Below are positions 12,970 through 26,110 of a stretch of 64,000 nt of DNA, one piece after another. Both the position numbers and the translations under genes were made by a program. Location: assembly GCA_023213395.1 (NCBI GenBank), contig CM041465.1, forward strand, positions 79,739,741 to 79,803,740, read 5' to 3'. The DNA comes from Cycas panzhihuaensis. Lineage: Eukaryota > Cycadophyta. Each line of letters opens with the position of its first letter. The first letter of the stretch is position 1. The notes beneath the pieces are model-generated. The model saw nothing but the letters and a program-made list of their open reading frames with translations. It had not been told where the DNA came from and ran no database searches.

Positions 12970-13293
12970 TGTTGGATTTGGAATGCAGCATGATAATAAT
13001 AGACAAATAGGGTGAGTGAAGAATAATACAATGAAGCATTAAAATAATAAAGTATGTACAAGTTAATATAAAGAATTAGGAAGAATGACCAAACTTCAAA
13101 TTAGGATAAAGATGTTGTACATACTTATAGTACAACTTAGCATATATGTGAGAACCTTCAAAATCAACTCTTATGCATTGTCACATATTTCTATATGGTA
13201 CACAATTTAAAGTGACCTACAATATACAAATATAAATAAGTTAGAGAGTGTGTGAATAAGGGTAAAATATATAATTAGATATTATATCCAACA
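12970..13293 (-). repeat. LTR of a minus-strand element (same family as 45341-45620)
   Basis: It starts tgttggatttggaatg and ends tatatccaaca on the + strand, giving TG...CA borders with inverted ends. The shared phrase gtacatacttatagtacaac links it to the LTR at 45341-45620. The primer site on its left shows it is a 5' LTR read leftwards. No matching 3' LTR was recognised. Confidence 0.7.
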
Positions 13294-13605
13294 CTTTTTA
13301 AGAGGTGCCTCATTCGAAAGAAGATAAAACACTGGAACTTATGAATTTGGTTTACTTTTATTATTAAGGTAGTTGACATTTATCTTTGTTCGATCACTCA
13401 TGTGAATACTTTATTATCTATTGTAAACAGTTTTATTATTATTATATTTGGATATTTTGAATGTTTAAGAATATTTTTGGCTATACTATAAATATAGAAA
13501 ATCTTATATAATAGAGCTCTTCCTAAGTGAATAGGAGAAAATTCATCAATAATTTCTTAAGCATATATATTTATTCATTATCTATTTATCTTACCCTAAT
13601 TTTCT

Positions 13606-13622
13606 CCCCCCCCCCCCCCCCC
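13606..13622 (+). repeat. Poly-C run (17 C)
   Basis: Seventeen consecutive C in an AT-rich setting, followed after two bases by six more. The length is prone to assembly error. Confidence 0.9.
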
Positions 13623-14471
13623 TACCCCCCTTATATGGTTATAGTATAATCATAATGATTCATGGCTCTTTAAGATTATTGTATTTAGATTCTTATTAGG
13701 CATATCTAATTATATTACATTGTTATATATATCCTATGGGTATATTGCATGCATACACACACATATATACCATTTACAATATAATTTTTGGATTATTATA
13801 TTATATTACCATTGTCTTTATTCCTATTAATAGATCTAAATGTTAAATCTCCAATCCATTTTACTTATTAAAATTTCTATTATTATTTTACTTCTTCCAT
13901 CATTATTATTATTTATTTTTGTGATTAAATTATGGTAAATCCTTACTCCCTATAATTTTACTATTCCTTGACATATATTCTTCTTTTGATTGTGACTATT
14001 CCACTGTCACTATTATCACTTTTATACATGAATAACTATATAAACTTCATAAATTATGATTATGTCCATTCTCAAACATTCTAATTAATTATTCCTTTTA
14101 CCACTATTATTATATTTAATATGCTAGGGGTTTTACAACTAAAAGGCATCCTTCAACTATAATCCTTTAGCAATTACTATTATTCCATATATTATACCTA
14201 ATTTTTATTAATTTATAATTTCCATCTATATTGCAAAATGTATTTAATTATCATAGTTTCTCTATGCTTTTAGTAGAGTTTATGATGCTTTTATTTTAGT
14301 GAGTTACTGCCATCTCATTATTTCCTTCTCTTCTTATATCATTGCCTTCTTTAGTTGTTACATTGATCTTCACATTCAAAATCTTGTAGGCTTTATTTCA
14401 TTAATTTTCCATCATCCTATCTTATTTACCCACAATCCTTTTAATCTAATGTACTCATTTATCCCACCATT

Positions 14472-14880
14472 TAAAATATTCATTATACTTAACATTAGTT
14501 GTCCATTAATTCCACCTTGTTTTTATATTCTCGTAAGACTTCTATCACAATGAATCATTATGCTCTTTCTCTTGTATACTATTCTTCTAATATATCACCA
14601 CCAATATATACTTTTGTATATCAAAACTCATGTAGTTGTACTCCTTATTATAGTAGAAATATCATCTAAATTTATAAAATATTCATTGAATATAACATTA
14701 ATTGTCAATTAATTCCACTGTATTCTTCTATTCTTAAGTAACATCAATCATAACAAATGCTTATATTGTTTCTCTTGTACATTATTCTTCTAATATATCA
14801 TCTCTAATATATCCTTGTGTTTAATCTATATTCATATAGTTTTATTCCTTATTATAATAGTTATGTTATCTAAATTTATT
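14472..14880 (+). repeat. Diverged tandem duplication, period 203 bp
   Basis: Unit 1 (14472-14674) and unit 2 (14675 to about 14880) share, in order, taaaatattcatt, aacatta, ccattaattcca-like, tctcttgta, attcttctaatatatca and atctaaattta at a constant 203-bp offset. The copies are clearly diverged, so the duplication is old. Confidence 0.75.
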
Positions 14881-15783
14881 ATTATGTTAGTATAATACCC
14901 ATTAATATATAATACATCTTATATATTCATTTTAATCTTACCATTTATACTATATTACTTATGTTAGTTTTAGTCTCATTACAGATCACAATACTATATT
15001 TCATAGACAAGTATCTCTTAGTTTTCACTAATAAATTTATTACAAAGAATATTAATTAATTATAATACACCTAATTAGGGATGGATAACACACATTAGAT
15101 TAGGGCTTATATTATTAAGTAAGGCTTTGATTAGGTCATATATCATTAGGTTAATATGTGAATATAATATATTAGCTTACAATACAACTTCAAATGATTA
15201 AATATTATTGGCATTGTTATATAGGAATATAGGAGCATAAGTTATATTATTAAGCCTAAGGTAATTTTAGTATATATACCCTTCAAGTCTCATTATTAAA
15301 AACCATCTTCAATGAGTTATTATTTTTTGGAGAATTCTTCCTCATCTATTCTTCTATTGTTCTCTTCTTCTTTTTTCCTCTTCAAAGCCACTTTAAAATT
15401 TTTTTGAAGTTATTATTATGTATTGAACTTTTCTACCATTATTGGTATTTTGATATAACAAACCACTTAAACTTTATCATAAGTGATATCAAAGTAAAAT
15501 TGATGCCTTCTCTAAATTAAGTTCCTTAGAGTGATTTCTTGGGATATCATATAACCAAATTTGAATAAAAGGACTATGGAACTAAATCGACCACATTTAT
15601 GTTTTCTAAGTTATTGCACTATATGATTTTAGAGAAAAGTAAGCTAAGTATGTGAAATTTAATTTTAGATTACCATTAAGCCCCTTGTACATACTTGGAA
15701 TACTATAACCTTAAATTTTAATGACTATTAAGGACATTATAAGTATTCAATTAACCTCCAACTTTTTCTTTTTTCTTTTTTTA

Positions 15784-16066
15784 TGTTAACTATAATGGGA
15801 TTAGAGGACAAGAGCAAAGAACAAGTAAATATATATAAGGAAGGAGTAACCAATAATCCATAAGGAAGGTGATGGTGATGACCACTAGGGTCTTCAAACC
15901 CATTATAAATATAGACAAGACCAACAGGATTTAGCACATTTCTCAAGGTCCACCACTACATGGCATTGACAAATACCTAACAATGTGTTAGCATGAGATA
16001 TTAACTTAAGATATACGTACTCACTCTAATGTAAATAATTTCCCTAATATGGGTCTTATTCCAACA
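15784..16066 (-). repeat. Copia-2 3' LTR
   Basis: The right border ccaaca abuts the complement of a polypurine tract (gtgagggagaaa on the minus strand, 16067-16078). The left border is tgttaac. A minus-strand TATA-like stretch lies near 15905. The length of 283 bp is inferred from the ends only. Confidence 0.68.
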
Positions 16067-16078
16067 TTTCTCCCTCAC

Positions 16079-18660
16079 AATACTTAGTTGGAGAGATTTT
16101 AAGTTTATCTCTAAATTTATTAAACTTTATTTTGTTAAGTACCTTTGTGAAGATATCTGTCACCTGTTCCTCAGTGCTATAATAGATGAATTACAATTTA
16201 CCTTATGGTATTAACTCTCTGATGGAGTGATGTTATGTTTTAATATGTTTTGTTCTACCATAAAATAGTAGATTCCTTGTCATATAAATTGTGCTTTAAT
16301 TATTATAAAATAATTATATGGGACCAATCTGCTCTTTTTATAATTCTTGAAGCAATCTCCTAAACCAAACTATCTCACAAACTCCTGTTATAACTACTCT
16401 GTACTCTACTTTTGTAGTAGAGAGAGATATTATTGCTTATTTATTTAAGCTCCAAGTTACTATTGCTAAACCTAAACTAAATGCATAACCTAAAATAGAT
16501 TTTTTGTCTTTTATACAACCCACCCAATCTAAGTCTATATAACCAATCAACCTATAATCCCCTAATGATCTGTAATATAAACCATACCCAATAGTACCTC
16601 TAAGATACTTGAGAATCCTTTTGGCTGCCTACTAACGTTTTACCTTAGGCTCATGTATAAACTAGGAAACCACACTGACTACATACATAATGCTTGATCA
16701 AGTTAAAGTTAAGTAAATAAGACTCCTAATCAATTACTTGTAAAGTGTAGGATTAACTAATTCTAACTCCTCAAACTTAGACAATTTTAACTCAACCTTT
16801 GTTGGTGTTGTAAGTGGCTTATAACCATCTATGTTAAATGTGTACAACATATCTAATGTGTATTTCCTTTATGATACAAATATCCCTTTTTCATCCTGCT
16901 ATACTTCAATGCCTAAGAAATAATGCATAAGTTCCAAGTCTATCACTTCAAACTCTTTTTATATATATTTCCTAAACTTTTAAGACAAGTAAGAATAACT
17001 TTTGGAATATACTAGGTCATCTATATATAAGCCCATAATTAATATCATGATTTCTTCTAATTTTATATATAAATTTAGGTCTAATTAGCTCCTTAGGAAT
17101 CCTTTATCCTTGAAGTGATTATCAATCCTAGAGTACCATACTTTAGCTACTTAATTGAGTCCATACAAGGCCTTTTTAAGTTTATAGACCTTGTCTTCCT
17201 TTTCTTTTACTTTAAAACCCTTAGGTTGTTGGACATATATATCCTCATCTATATAAGCATTTAATAATACACTTTTTACATCCATTTGATGGATTATCTA
17301 ACCTTGTTATATAGCTAAGGCCATGATTAATCTAACTATTTTAAACCTTGCAATAGGTGTAAATGTTTCATTATAATCTACATCTTCAAGTTGAGCGTAG
17401 CCCTTTATAACTAATCTTTCCTTATATTTGTCAATGGACCCATCTAATTTATACTTAGTCTTATAGACCCATTTTGTCCTAATGGCATTCTTTCTAAGTG
17501 GTAAATCAACTAACTCTCACGTGTCATTCTTCACTAAGGCATTGCATTCTTCCTTCATTATATTTTTCCATTCATCTTAACTATTTATCTTTTTAAAGTT
17601 TTGAGGTTAATTTGTCTCCATAACTTGAGTCATAAGTGTAAAATTTACCCTTTAAGATCTTGTTATTCTTCTCTAAAAGTTAGTGTCTAAGATATTTTGA
17701 GGGTTATAAGCCCTTCATATCTATTTTGGAACCTTTTGATTTGAAGTAGATGGTCCTACTACACTTATACTAGGTATATTTGTACCACTTGGGTTAGAGT
17801 CCACTTCAATTATAATGTTTTTGCCTTTATCCTTTTCAATAACTTCCTCTTAATAGAATTCATCTTCCTTGAAGATAACATCCCTACTCATGATGATTCT
17901 TTTACTCTTGGGGTAATATAATTTATAGGATCTTGATAAGTCATTATATCTTATAAATATACACTTGGTTATTTTGTTATTTAATTTTGTTCTTCTTTAT
18001 TTTGGAACATGTGCATAAGCCATATACTAAAAAACTCTTAAGTGTTTGATTCTTGGTTTGTAACCTACTTAAGCTTCTTCAAGTGTCACCCATCTCACTG
18101 CCTTAGTTGTACATTTGTTTAACAAATAGATAGTTGTATATATAGCTTTTACCTAATATTCATTGCCAAGATGCTTATCCTTAAGCATGTTCCTAGCCAT
18201 CTCAATAATGGTCATATTCTTTCTTTTTGCAACCCTATTTTATTAAGGGGTATAAGAATTAGTAAATCACTTCCTTATCGTAAAGTATCTATAATAGTTT
18301 TTAAATTCATTCAAAATGAATTCTCCCTTATTATTTAATCTAAAGGTTAATATCTTATGTCTACTATGTCTTTCAATCATAATTTTAAAATCAATAAAAC
18401 ATTAAAATACATCTAATTTTTACTTGAAAAAATAAATCCAAGTCATTCTTCTAAAGTCATCAATAAAAGTTATGAAATACTTGGCCCCTCCAAGCAAAGG
18501 CACATCCAGTGGTCTATATAGATCTATGTATACTAGTTGAAGAGGCCCATTTCCCCTATAATTATTATTAAAGAATCATTCACTTTATTAAGGAATCATT
18601 CACTTCACCATTCACCATTTCTATTTTTTTCATTAATACCAAGCTATTATAGTTCATATA
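16079..18660 (-). pseudogene. Copia-2 pol: integrase, reverse transcriptase, RNase H
   Basis: From right to left on the minus strand: integrase end with the decayed NGVAERKN block (about 18240), the KLNNKITKCIFI and MSRDVIFKE region (about 17880-18000), reverse transcriptase with NAIRTKWVYKTKYKLDGSID, MDVKSVLLNAYIDEDIYVQQ and GLYIDDLVY (YxDD intact, about 17010), then RNase H with IGYIDLDWVG, SLSTTKVEYR and the terminal EEQVTDIFTKVLNK (about 16150). The order and motifs are those of Ty1-copia. Stops and frameshifts occur in every domain. Confidence 0.9.
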
Positions 18661-20165
18661 ACTAAGTTTTTTATACTAAGTCTCACTACCCATATTAATT
18701 AATGCCTTTAAGGCATAACAATTAGCTAGGTAAATGATTAATTTAAATAATCTATCACTAGTCATTTGAACCTTAGTAACTATTGCCTTATTCCTTAATC
18801 TATCCTTAATGGTGCACTCACCATTGCCAAAGATAACCTTGTATTTTTTCTCCATCATTTATCCCACTAATAATAAGTTTTTGTTAAGTGTAGGGACATA
18901 GAGTATATCATTAATATATATAGTTTCTCTAAAGTCTATTTGGATAATTATATTTCCTTTATCAATTGTAGATTAGGTAGTATTATCTTCATGGTTTTAC
19001 TCTTTTTAGTATTGTCTAACTCCTTGAATCATTCTTCTCTATATGTCATATGAGTAGAGCATCCTAAGTTAATATACCAACTATCATCCTCTTCATTGGC
19101 TATTAGACTTGATAGGAAGAGTCTCTCATTTTTCTTTGGTCCTTCGATTATTATATTAGTTGCTCCTTTATATATATAAGATCTTTTTGTAAAGTAATTT
19201 ATTTTCAAGTGTCTACTTCTATGATAATAGGAATATTGTATTATTCCTCTACCTCTAAGAGTCCTTCCTCGTTGTCCTTAATTTTTTTCTCTTAGACTTT
19301 ATCCTCTATCTCTTCCTTGAGGACCAAAACCTTGTTCTTGGCCTTAATTAAATTAGCCTTGAAAGTAATATATTTGTCGTTGACCTTGTCCTTGCTGAAA
19401 TTAAACTTGACCTTGATGGTATTGTCCTTACCCTTAATAAGCTTAGCCTTATCTTTGATAAAATTGCCCTTGGTTTCTAAGGTTTTGACATCCTCCTCTA
19501 GGAGATTATCCTCTTCCTCTAGAACTTTATCCTTCAAAGGTTGGCCTAATCTTTATCTTAGTGGTAAAAACGTATTCTAATAATTCATTACACTCATTTT
19601 TCTCTTTAATAGTAAATAACATTATACTAAGTTGATTAATCTTGAGTGTAGTTAGGTCTTTAGAGACCTCAATACTTGTTACAACTATTTTAAACCTTTT
19701 AATATCATTAACACATCTTAGGATCTTCTCTACCACCCTTTATTTACTAATGACTTCTTCTAAGGTCCTTATTTGATTGACTAGGCCTTATACCTTAGTT
19801 ATAAAATCATTTATCCTTTCATTATTATTTATCCTATAGTTTTCAAACTTACTCTTTAGTGTTTATAGTTTTGATGTAGTAGCTCCTTCATAGGTGGTCT
19901 TCAAAGCATCCTATACTTCTGTTGTTGTAGTCACCTCACTAACTCTTAGAAAGATGTGGTCCTCCAATGTGCAGAAGATGAACACCAAGGGTTCATTCTC
20001 TTACTTTTCATTCTCCTTATAGGTATTCTTCTGATCTTCAACATTATTAGGACTAAGTACCCCATAACCTATCTCAATCAAGTGCCATATATCTTTTGAC
20101 ACAAAGATAGGTTTCATCCTTTGACTCTAATTCAAGAAATTTACACCATTAAATTTAGGTACCAT
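18661..20165 (-). pseudogene. Copia-2 gag-protease region
   Basis: The frame opens at ATG 20165 (MVPKFNGVNF) and passes through PIFVSKDIWHLIEIGYG (DUF4219/UBN2-type gag), a TYEG block and EKILRCVNDIKRFKIVVTSI with SKDLTTL (UBN2 C-terminus, about 19640-19735). A lysine-rich low-complexity segment follows (19292-19537), then a decayed knuckle region near 19200. Stops interrupt it. A 22-bp doublet lies at about 18567-18610. Confidence 0.82.
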
Positions 20166-21872
20166 TACATTGCTTATACTAGAGGTTGTGATAGAGAAAT
20201 TACCTTAAAAAATAAACTGCTTTGAAAAGATAGTGTGTTAAAATGAAATATTGAAATGCACTTAAACAAGGTAATAAAGATACTCAAAAAATATATATAA
20301 AATTATCCCCCTTTAACTATAGGACATGCACAAGTGTCCCAATTGAGACTCAACCTCCTTCAAAGTAAAAATTTATATTAATTATGATTACAAGGTGAAG
20401 TTTTACTAAGTTTATTCAAGGGTCAACTTATAGAAAACCTACAAATTAGCATCAACTTTGAATATAAGAATATTATATCAAATGACTTCAAAAGTACTTA
20501 AAACACCATTCACTCAATAAAGGATTAAAATAGAAATCCAATGCTTTAAATGACACTTGATTCTAATACTTTATGGTCAAGTTATTCTTTAAACAATATA
20601 AAGAGGTCAAAAATAGTAAAGAGTCCTTTAATATATAAACTACAAAAAATAAAAAAAATCATTAAATTTTAGTCAATAAATGAGATATCAAATGTAAACC
20701 CAGCATAGGTATATGACCGCATACTTTATTTAAGTGGAAATAAAGAACACTTTTAGAGCTCGTATATCTAAAAATGGGTCCCACAGGTGGCTATTATAAT
20801 TGATGAAGTAGAAATAAATACTTAATCTTATATAACCTACTTTGAAAAAAAAAAAAAAAACTTAGTCCCTTTAAAATTGCCCCCTAATTATTTGAATGTT
20901 GAATATGATGATTCTTCTAGCTTTTTTTATAAATCCTCATAGATAGAGAATACTTATCACTACTAACATAGTTCAATGTCGTTGCACTCTCACAAAAGCG
21001 ATTTATAGGTGACGTAATTTTAATAGCTCTAGCATAGGCAATGCTTGAATGTCTAAGTAGTTGGTAATGTGATCTGGATGACTAAATAAGTCATAAAAAA
21101 AAATAGAAATATATTGCCATGCCAATGTATATTACCTCCTTTTGACTTAAAACTATATACAAGCCTGAACAACCAAATAATACATCTAATAATAAAAAAT
21201 AATCATAGATAGCCAAAGAAATGCCTAATAATGGACATATTGTGATATGCAGTAACCTTGGCACTACCATAAACACTTATACAGTCTAGACTACCTCATA
21301 AGTAGGTCACAAGGTATGAAGATAAATGCAAAGACTACCAAATAAAGGCTCATAGAGTCAAGTAAATAATGGATAGAATATGATACTATGGCCAAACTTT
21401 AAGTGAGTACTTTAATTGCATGATAACGATATAATCACACATGTCAACGGGAGAGAAGGTATATTAAAATAATAATGAGAGATCTAGGCATGAAATGTAC
21501 ATGCAAACAAAGAGATGGATATGAGATGCTAACTAGTTAATGGCCACCATGAATAATCCGCCCTAAAGCTGTAAGTAAATCATAAAGCCAAATATGTTAA
21601 AAAATACTAAGTATTTAGATAAGATGGAATGATAATTTATTTACACAATAGGCTCAAATAAAATAAGTACATGAGATAACTGATTTGATCTAGAAACCCT
21701 TTCAAGAAAATTCCACCACTAAAATATTATATAATTATATTTTTGCAAATATGCATATATTATTATAATGGAATTTGATCTATATTTATAGATCATAAGT
21801 GCCTCAAATATTAATATTTGGATTATATCTGTGATCTCATTACATCACATTATTATATCAAGAATATTATAT
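20166..21872. other. AT-rich non-coding sequence
   Basis: The left part is probably the 5' leader of Copia-2. The right part (about 21600-21872) may belong to the LTR of the inverted relative whose PPT lies at 26082-26110, since it contains gatctatatttatagatc, the reverse complement of a motif in the adjacent 324-bp LTRs. No coding frame was recognised. An A run lies near 20845. Confidence 0.4.
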
Positions 21873-22196
21873 TATTAGAATATGTGACCATACCACATAA
21901 TGTAAAGTTAGCCTCCCTATTTTTATGCCTAATTATGTGGAGGAATATTCTCAATAGTAGTGAGCCGACGATGTAATTACAATTATATTTGACACTTTAT
22001 ATCTATAAATATAGATCAAAGTCTTACTTTGTATCAATATAATTTTCTCATAATGTGAAATATTATCATTTGTGGGTTTTCACCCATAAGGGTTTCCCAC
22101 AGTAATCTGGTGTCTTATGCGATCTATTGCTACTTGATATTTGCTTGATATGAAAGATCATGTTGACCTTGTTTACTTTAGTTGCATTTTCTAACA
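21873..22196 (+). repeat. Element D 5' LTR
   Basis: It aligns end to end with 25734-26057 at equal length (324 bp). The first dinucleotide is TA, decayed from TG; the end is tctaaca. It contains the near-palindrome gatctataaatatagatc region and a repeated ttttcacccataagggtttccc. Confidence 0.92.
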
Positions 22197-22208
22197 TGGT
22201 ATCATAGC
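22197..22208 (+). other. Element D primer binding site
   Basis: tggtatcatagc directly follows the LTR and is one base from the initiator-Met tRNA complement tggtatcagagc. Confidence 0.85.
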
Positions 22209-25200
22209 ATATAGGTTATGCACAAGTAGATGAACATTGTCAGAGGTCCAATCGATGGTGCCAGGTCATGCTGGCTTGTCCTTAGTAGATTGGCATACTT
22301 GATGACCCTACCCAACAACCACAGTATTGCAAGTGATCATTGGAGGATCCTGAGAGCCTTATATCCTTGTTTGTAGGTATCCTAAGCTATATGGAGGAGT
22401 GTGGACAAGTTTTAACTCCATTTCCAACCATGTGAGTGTCATTTGAGCCTACTGAAGGTGTCAGATCCTCTTTTGACAATGCCATTGAGTTTGTATGGCC
22501 TAGTGGGAGAGTGCAAAAACCCTAGCAGGTTAGTTAGAAAGCCGTGAAATGATAATACAACAATAACACAAATGTATACTTATCATATAATAATGTCAGT
22601 GATATTTTAGGGTTTTTTATTTATATTATCATCCATATATTATATTGTTGGCTAGTTTATGCTTATTGCCAGTGACTAATATATTGAGTATTTAAAACAT
22701 TACCACCCATTGTATATCCTCTATATTATTATATTACACCGTAAGATATATTACACTATATATCATATATGTCATCTGCCATTATTTTTATTAATCCCTT
22801 TTATTAATATATGGCATATGTTATTCTACTCACTGTTTACATACATATGCTTCTAACTATTTTCAATTGTATGATATATATGCAGTTGCACCGTATGTTG
22901 ATGATTTGCCCTAGTTGTTACATAAATTTTAGCTACCCTTCATTATATTTGAGCAGCTGTGATATTACAATTACCTTCAGTGTTTATTAATATCGATTAC
23001 ATGTACATTATGCTTACCATTGGTTCACCCATGTTAATATGGTGCTATCGTTTACTAATCACAGCTGTTATATTACACTTTGCTACCTTTATATTCATCA
23101 CTTGTGGAGATAATGAGTAGCTTGCACAATGTTTGACATTGCCCGTGAATCTTATATACACCCAACTATGTGATGAATATAGTTTAGCCTATGCATTATC
23201 ACCTGTGAATGGTCACGTATTTTCATCAATATAACTTGCCCATCTGGAATATGCATTATTTGTCGTTCCCTGGATGCACCTGTTACAACCACTATCATCA
23301 CCACCGTTTATCAATACTCAGTCACCCTATATGATGGATAACGGTTGTTCACTATCACCTGTGATGTATAAATTATATTTGATTTATATTTATCAATTCA
23401 CTTTTACAAAGTCACCTGTATATATTTGGTGGCTATTTTAATTTATATAATCAAAGTTACATATCGCATTTGTCAGTTTTCAAATACCTTTTTTTTTATT
23501 GGATATATTTCAAATGCTATCATTACTAAGTCACAAATATTCCATATTGCTCTGGTATTTGATTTATCAATATTATAATGTCTTATATTTTTTTATAGTT
23601 TTTGCCCTTTATATTAGAATTATATTTTAAATAAGGCTATTTTGATATAATTCCTTTTAAGTAGGTATGAGATTATAGTATCATATTATTTGATGGTGAT
23701 ATGAAGCACTATGGTGATATAAGTATATTACACACTGTGTGAGTGGCTATTTGATGTCAAATAGGTGATGGAATATGGAAATATGAGTGTTTTGGGTGTA
23801 CTCTTGGTGACATATTAGTTGGCAACTTGAGGTGAAGAGAATGCATTAAGCATGATTCATAGATGGTGTTGTGGCGATGTGAGTGGGTGATTATTTGTTC
23901 TCTTGCATGCGATTACATAAGAGAATTAATGGGAAGGTTTTAAGGGTGAGAGGCAATGTTGACTACATATCACCTCTTTGCATATGCAATACATAAGAGA
24001 GGATTAAGGGCATGTATGAGGGCAAGTTTGAGGGTGAAATTGGACAAGAGTTGGGCAGGTTTAAGGGCAAGATTGAGGGAAAAATTAGGCACATTTTAGG
24101 GTGAATATAAGGGAAAGTTTGGGTGAGTTTGAATGAGATACCTTAATTGCAATGCTAATTCTATTATGGTTTTAGTGTGGCATAAATCATTACATGATTT
24201 ATGTGATTATTCAGTGAAATATGTGTGGTTGATTCAATGATACAAGTGTGTTCTTATTCATGATATACATTTAAGTTCTGTTACAACAGATGTATATGAG
24301 GTGATATGAAGTTTAAAATCTATATGTATGATTGGTTGTCATTTATGATGGATCATTATTCTTTGCTAGTTAGATTGATGATAGCATAAGGTTTGTGGTG
24401 TGATTAATGCTCTTTTAACATGGGTGCATATTTAAACAAGTTTGATGTGGAACTGAGATAAAGTGCTTAATGAAATTAAAGTGTAAATGGAAAGGTCTAA
24501 GATGAGATGCCTTAAAATCAATTATGCCTTTGTCATGGTATGTATAGTTGACCTGCCAGGTTATATTGTAGGTGAGTCTCATGATGTAAATGGTGAGGTT
24601 GGTGTAGGTAAATGTTTGCCTCCCATGGTTTGATGACAGAAGCTATAACAAATAGGTATGGGTACCCCTATTGTGACTGTTCATGGCATATTTTCCTCTC
24701 TTATTATGTTTGGACTAAGTTAGAAGCCTTCCATTTATTTCCTTTGGTGCATTGGAGTGCACACATCTTAGACGAATATTACACTAGTAGGATTACAAGA
24801 TTTTGAAGCCTATGGGTTGTTTAGCTTATAAACAGTGTGATCTACAAGGGAAATGCATTGTGATCAGTCTAGATGTTGAGTTGATAAGTTTATAATGTAT
24901 CATGTTGAGTGTCATTTAGTTACAGGTTTTATCCTTCATTGCTTTACTTTTTTGAATAGTTATTCAGTAGTTGTGGAGATTTGTTTGCCTAACATTGTGC
25001 TTGAGATGAAAGCAGGACCTAGTGATAGGTTGATGATGAGGAGCTGTTAGATGATGAGATATGGATTACAACCCTATATTCTATTGAAGACCTATAGGAT
25101 GATAGAAGATTATGGATTAGTATGCCAGTTAAAGCTTGAGATAGATGCCAACATTTCCAGTGAGTACAGATTCACAATGGAGAGCTATATTAAAGTAAGA

Positions 25201-25733
25201 ACCTGGTTGATTTACAAGTTGGAAGCTTATTACACAGATGATTTCTAGCAAGAAGAAGGATTAAGGTATGATGAGACATTATGCATCAGTCTCTATGTTT
25301 ATTAGTCCATTTGATCCTTACTTCAGTAGCTTCAGATAATTAGGTATCATATCATATCAGTGTTCCTTAATAAAGACTTGAAGAGGCAATTCATATGGCT
25401 CAAGTGTCTTAACCTCTTGGTTCAGTTAGAGGAATATGACTGAGATGAATGGACGAAGTGTCAGGTGCAGAAAGAGCTGTATGGTTGCAGGTCTGTTGGA
25501 GTATTTCCAAAGAATTAAGCACATATGAGGCATGGAACCATTACATCCAAATCAAAGAAGATATAGGTTGAAGATTGTCCAAGTGGAGATTGACTCGTGG
25601 ATGTGTTTACCAAGCTCAAACTGAAGATCGCTACATTGATGTTCATGCATATTGGGTTAGGTAAGGTTATCCTTAAGAGGGGATTTATTCCCAATTATAA
25701 TCCTTATTGCCCTACATTTACATTAAGAGGGGA

Positions 25734-26057
25734 TGTTAGAATATGTGACCATACCACCTAATGTAAAGTGGGCCTCCTTATTTTCATACCTAATTATGTG
25801 GAAGAATATTCTCGATTATAGTGAGTTGATGATATACTTGTAATTATATTTGGCACTTTAGATCTATAAATATAGATCAAAGTCTTACTTTGTATCAATA
25901 TCATTTTATCATAATGTGAAATATTATCATTTGTGGGTTTTCACCCATAAGGGTTTCCCATGGCAATCTGGTATCCCATGCGATCTATTTCTACTTGATA
26001 TTTGCCTGATGTGAAAGATCATGCCGACCTTGTTTGCTTTAGTTGTATTTTCTAACA
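25734..26057 (+). repeat. Element D 3' LTR
   Basis: It starts tgttagaatatgtgacc directly after the purine tract taagagggga and ends tctaaca. Differences from the 5' LTR are mostly C/T and G/A changes. Confidence 0.92.
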
Positions 26058-26110
26058 GTCAGCAAGTAATATAATATCACTCTAACATCCCCTCTTAATG
26101 TAAATATAGG
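26058..26110 (-). mobile_element. Element E: inverted LTR/PPT end of a relative of element D
   Basis: Positions 26081-26110 are the reverse complement of 25711-25740 with a single mismatch, so they hold a minus-strand polypurine tract plus LTR start. The minus-strand text near 26111-26260 (ccttaagtgggga...) also resembles what precedes the PPT of element D. Element D therefore appears to sit inside or beside the 3' LTR of an oppositely oriented relative. Confidence 0.7.

Larger units (their letters stand above)
13294..15783. other. AT-rich non-coding sequence
   Basis: The stretch is strongly AT-rich and T-biased, with no protein-like frame; the 84-codon frame at 14299-14553 is hydrophobic by composition. 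It contains the poly-C run and the 203-bp tandem duplication listed separately. Confidence 0.5.
15784..20165 (-). mobile_element. Copia-2: minus-strand Ty1-copia element
   Basis: Read on the minus strand, gag (20165 leftwards), protease/integrase, reverse transcriptase and RNase H follow in copia order and end at a polypurine tract and a 3' LTR (15784-16066). The coding text is decayed by stops. No 5' LTR matching the 3' LTR was found right of gag, so the element is incomplete or its 5' LTR is too diverged to see by eye. Confidence 0.88.
21873..26057 (+). mobile_element. Element D: non-autonomous LTR retrotransposon (LARD-like)
   Basis: Two 324-bp direct LTRs bracket about 3.5 kb. A primer site tggtatcatagc follows the 5' LTR (22197-22208), and a polypurine tract taagagggga precedes the 3' LTR. 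No gag, reverse transcriptase or integrase was found inside; only a short stretch near 25560-25600 (VEDCPSGD...VDVFTK) recalls a copia RNase H end. The left half of the interior is pyrimidine-rich and the right half G-rich on the + strand. It must have relied on an autonomous copia-type partner. Flanking 5-mers (tatat and gtcag) do not match. Confidence 0.88.

Noticed and set aside
14299-14553. 84-codon membrane-like frame
   Set aside because: T-rich DNA gives Phe/Leu/Ile by composition; no homology or start context, and it overlaps the tandem duplication.
19317-19580. Plus-strand 87-codon Leu-rich frame
   Set aside because: It is antisense to the lysine-rich segment of the Copia-2 gag region; hydrophobicity follows from complementing Lys codons.
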